Source: JAAUTY01 sp964397305
GTDB lineage: Bacteria > Cyanobacteriota > Cyanobacteriia > Cyanobacteriales > Spirulinaceae
Length of the DNA: 64,000 nucleotides
Direction of reading: 5' to 3'
Assembly: GCA_964397305.1 (NCBI GenBank)
Contig: CAYNIP010000007.1
Span: 62,001-126,000, forward strand
The notes below the pieces were generated by a model. That model made no database searches, had not been told where the DNA came from, and saw only the letters and a list, made by a program, of their open reading frames with translations. A program made the translations under genes and the position numbers. Positions 61,380 to 64,000 of this stretch are shown one piece after another. Within the stretch, counting starts at the first letter, position 1; each line of letters starts with the position of its first letter.

Positions 61380-62546
61380 ATGAGTTCTGAGGTTCTTCAT
61401 CGCCGCCAGCAGCAGCAACAGCGCGAGCAGTATCGGCGCTGGTTGCTCGAAGCGGGCTTAATCCTCGCGGCTGTGCTGGTGCTCATCCTGGTCATGCCTG
61501 CTGTCCTGCCCGCCTTCCGCCTCAAGCTCCTGGGCCGCTTTCTCTCCCTGGCGATTATCGCCCTAGGCCTTGACCTGATCTGGGGCTATACAGGGCTCTT
61601 GAGCTTGGGTCACGGCATCTTCTTTGCCTTGGGCGGCTATGGCATCGCCATGCACTTGAAGCTGAACGGGCCAGAAGCACCCCTGCCGGATTTTTTCACC
61701 CTCTACGGGGTCAATCAATTGCCCTGGTTTTGGGAGCCCTTCAAGTCGCTTTCCTTTACAGCCCTAGCGATCCCGATCATCCCGGCTATTGTTGCTGGCT
61801 TGCTCGGCTACCTCGTGTTTCGCAATCGGATTCGTGGTGTCTACTTTTCGATCTTGACCCAAGCAGCCCTGATCGTCTTTTTCAACTTTTTCAACGGGCA
61901 ACAAAAGCTGATCAATGGCACGAACGGCCTCAAAACTGACACAGACTTGATCTTTGGGCAAGTCGTCAGCTCTGGGCCAGCCCAGATCGCGTTTTTTCAG
62001 GTGACGGTGGCGATGCTGGTGCTCATCTACCTCCTCTGTCGGTGGTTGACGAGCGGCCGCTTTGGTCAACTTTTGGTGGCGATTCGAGACGATGAGAACC
62101 GGGTGCGTTTCACGGGCTACAATCCGACCTGGTTTAAGGTGTTTGTCTTCGCGATCTCGGGTGGCATTGCCGGGATTGCGGGGGCGCTGTTCACGGTGCA
62201 GAGTGGCATTATCACCCCCAGCGCGATGGAGGTGGCCTTCTCGATTGAGATGGTGATCTGGGTGGCGGTGGGCGGCCGGGGCACGCTGGTGGGGGCGATT
62301 CTTGGGGCCCTGTTAGTCAATCAAGCCCGCACGATGCTGAGCGAACAGTTGCCGGAAGTTTGGCTCTTTTTCCAGGGCTTGCTCTTTTTGTTGGTAGTTA
62401 CGGTGTTGCCGGATGGGATTCTTGGCGGCCTGCGGCGGCTGGTGGCTGGACTGCGATCGCGCCTCGCCCCAGAACCGTTAATCACTTATCCGGCGGTGGC
62501 AAAAGATCCGGAGATTCAGCAGGAACGTGAAGAGATTGATTCTTAA
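61380..62546 (+). CDS. urtC: urea ABC transporter permease UrtC
   Basis: This is a 388-residue LivM-type permease. The typical loop LDLIWGYTGLLSLGHGIFFA lies near the N-terminus. Later segments include INGTNGLKTDTDLIFGQVV, LLVAIRDDENRVRFTGYNPT and FSIEMVIWVAVGGRGTLVGA, all UrtC-like. About 9-10 spans are present. It is in operon with urtB and urtD. Confidence 0.94.
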   Translation: MSSEVLHRRQQQQQREQYRRWLLEAGLILAAVLVLILVMPAVLPAFRLKLLGRFLSLAIIALGLDLIWGYTGLLSLGHGIFFALGGYGIAMHLKLNGPEAPLPDFFTLYGVNQLPWFWEPFKSLSFTALAIPIIPAIVAGLLGYLVFRNRIRGVYFSILTQAALIVFFNFFNGQQKLINGTNGLKTDTDLIFGQVVSSGPAQIAFFQVTVAMLVLIYLLCRWLTSGRFGQLLVAIRDDENRVRFTGYNPTWFKVFVFAISGGIAGIAGALFTVQSGIITPSAMEVAFSIEMVIWVAVGGRGTLVGAILGALLVNQARTMLSEQLPEVWLFFQGLLFLLVVTVLPDGILGGLRRLVAGLRSRLAPEPLITYPAVAKDPEIQQEREEIDS

Positions 62547-62579
62547 CTATTGACGGCCAACAAGCAGTTGACAAAGCTC

Positions 62580-63332
62580 ATGGATAACCTGATTTTAGAC
62601 ATCCGCGATCTGACGGTGAGCTTCGATGGCTTCAAAGCTCTCAATCACCTCACCTTCAGCATGACAGCGGGGGAGTTGCGGGTGATCATCGGCCCCAATG
62701 GGGCCGGGAAAACGACCTTTCTCGATGTGATCACGGGTAAGGTGCAACCGCAAACCGGTAATGTCTACTTCCAGGGTCGCGATCTGCGACGACGCTCGGA
62801 ACACGCGATCGCCCGTCTCGGTCTGGGCCGCAAGTTCCAAACCCCCCGCGTTTACCTCAACCTGACCGTGTGCCAAAATCTCGATCTGGCCTGTAATCCG
62901 CAGAAAAATGTCCTCAGCACGCTCTTCGGGCGGCCGTCGCGGGCCGATCAACGCCATGTGGTCGGCCTGCTCGAAACCATCGGTCTGGAGGCCAAGGCGG
63001 ACCTGAAAGCGAACTTGCTATCTCACGGAGAAAAGCAGCGCCTGGAAATTGGGATGTTGGTGGCTCAATCCCCAGACTTACTGCTCGTCGATGAGCCGGT
63101 TGCCGGCCTCACCGATGAAGAGACGGAAAATGTCGGCAATCTACTGCTCGCTTTAGCGGAAAGTCATTCAATTATTGTGATCGAACACGATATGGAGTTT
63201 GTGCGCCAAATTGCGCGCCGCGTCACGGTGCTCCACCAGGGTTCAGTGCTCTGTGAGGGGTCGATGGATGAAGTCCAGAATGATCCCCGCGTGATCGAGG
63301 TTTACTTGGGGCAGGAGCAGGAGGCCGCCTGA
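62580..63332 (+). CDS. urtD: urea ABC transporter ATP-binding protein UrtD
   Basis: This 250-residue ATPase has Walker A IIGPNGAGKTTFLDVITGK, signature LLSHGEKQRLEIGMLVA, Walker B LLLVDEPVAGLTDEE and switch His in VIEHDMEFV. The sequence LTVSFDGFKALNHLTFSM is typical of UrtD. ATG 62580 is chosen; a TTG at 62550 would add 10 residues. The usual next gene, urtE (second ATPase), is absent; the next gene is on the opposite strand. Confidence 0.93.
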   Translation: MDNLILDIRDLTVSFDGFKALNHLTFSMTAGELRVIIGPNGAGKTTFLDVITGKVQPQTGNVYFQGRDLRRRSEHAIARLGLGRKFQTPRVYLNLTVCQNLDLACNPQKNVLSTLFGRPSRADQRHVVGLLETIGLEAKADLKANLLSHGEKQRLEIGMLVAQSPDLLLVDEPVAGLTDEETENVGNLLLALAESHSIIVIEHDMEFVRQIARRVTVLHQGSVLCEGSMDEVQNDPRVIEVYLGQEQEAA

Positions 63333-63352
63333 CGGGCCCCCAGCGGTGTGGG

Positions 63353-64000
63353 CTAGGGCTCAAGCTGCACCGCCGTTAACCGCGAGCGAAACTCCGGCAC
63401 TCCCGCCAGGCCGAGGTTGAGGTGGAACACCTGGCCGGCTCCCTCTCCTTCCACAGCCCGGTTGTCGCCGCCAGCGGTGGTGATGAAGATGTCCGTGTAA
63501 TCGGGGCCGCCGAAGGTGACAGAGGAAACCTTGCGCGCTGGCAAGGGAATGCGGAGAACCTCCTCGCCAGTCGGAGCATAGCGGAACAGATGCCCCCCAT
63601 CCCAGCGAGCTGACCAGAGGTAGCCCTCCGCGTCCACCGTTAGGCCATCGGGAACCCCCGCGACGGGGGGCGTGGTGATGAGCACTTGTTGCTGACGGAG
63701 GGTGCCACTGGCTTCATCGTAGTCAAAGCGGTAGATCTCGCGGCGAGGAGAGTCGGTGTGGTAGAGGCAGCGGCGATCGCCCCGAAATCCCAAACCATTA
63801 GACACCTGGAGGCCCTCCAGCACAACCGTGTAGGAGCCGTCGGGATCAAAGCGATAGAGCCGGCCGAGGCGCTCCGGTGTCGGCATCGTGCCCGCGAAGA
63901 CCCGACCCTGGGGATCGGCGATCGCATCGTTAAAGCGAGAATCTCGCTCCGCCGGCAGCTCCGGCAGCAGCACGGTTTCCACCCCAGCCTGCCAGCGGGC
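63353..64000 (-). CDS. SMP-30/gluconolactonase family protein (5' end outside window)
   Basis: This is the 3' part of the gene; the coding frame runs through the right edge. The visible ~216 residues form propeller strands: DSRFNDAIADPQGRVFAGTM, LEGLQVSNGLGFRGDRRCLY, GVPDGLTVDAEGYLWSARWD, and PARKVSSVTFGGPDYTDIFI. The SNG, PDG and related metal-site positions (Asn, Asp) of the SMP-30/regucalcin lactonase family are present. The likely role is sugar lactone hydrolysis. The gene is convergent with urtD. Confidence 0.85.
   Translation of the reverse strand, partial: ARWQAGVETVLLPELPAERDSRFNDAIADPQGRVFAGTMPTPERLGRLYRFDPDGSYTVVLEGLQVSNGLGFRGDRRCLYHTDSPRREIYRFDYDEASGTLRQQQVLITTPPVAGVPDGLTVDAEGYLWSARWDGGHLFRYAPTGEEVLRIPLPARKVSSVTFGGPDYTDIFITTAGGDNRAVEGEGAGQVFHLNLGLAGVPEFRSRLTAVQLEP

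Overview
The window is chromosomal-type DNA from a phycobilisome-bearing cyanobacterium. The HIP1 palindrome GCGATCGC recurs throughout, and there are genes for phycobilisome handling (NblB-like HEAT protein, CpcS/CpeS-type lyase), the cyanobacterial proton-extrusion protein PcxA, a PEP-CTERM protein, and an NtcA-type promoter in front of a urea transporter. Most of the sequence is fairly GC-rich. The exceptions are an AT-rich stretch near 20.1-20.4 kb and the restriction-modification segment near 53.6-55.9 kb.

Layout. 1-2.0 kb: a broken Ser/Thr kinase and a WYL regulator. 2.0-15.4 kb: a complete type I CRISPR-Cas locus of the 'MYXAN'/dev kind (cas6-cas3-cas8-cas7-cas5, a two-gene HNH insertion, a cas4/cas1 fusion, cas2), a leader and 44 identical 36-nt repeats. 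15.5-18.1 kb: an unrecognised 885-residue single-span protein convergent with the array. 18.1-20.8 kb: a decayed phage gene, a three-repeat orphan CRISPR of another class, dispersed repeats, a ribbon-helix-helix gene and an AT-rich motif-rich stretch. 20.8-47.8 kb: housekeeping genes, including argJ, a B12-riboswitch cobG-cobH-cobI operon, iron-transporter genes behind a Fur-like box, nblB/cpcS, clpB, a very recent tandem duplication of a Uma2-family gene, pcxA and holB. 47.9-53.6 kb: alanine dehydrogenase, a kinase, a TPR protein and a PEP-CTERM protein. 53.9-55.7 kb: a type II R-M pair with a frameshifted endonuclease, plus four 11-bp-spaced DnaA-box-like 9-mers. 56-64 kb: a secreted protein, an EEP phosphatase, urtABCD (no adjacent urtE) and the 3' part of an SMP-30 family gene.

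The most interesting signal is in the CRISPR locus. Three non-coding spots on the cas coding strand carry the same hairpin core as the CRISPR repeat, GATGCC-N3-AGGCG. One lies in the long WYL-to-cas leader, one directly before cas6, and one directly before cas7. A further spot in the leader has the exact 12-nt 3' end of the repeat, so the leader resembles a degenerate repeat-spacer-repeat unit. This suggests that the operon's own Cas6, or a crRNA-like RNA made by it, controls the operon. An in-frame internal start with its own Shine-Dalgarno sequence inside cas8 probably encodes the small subunit Cas11. These are inferences from sequence pattern and have not been tested.
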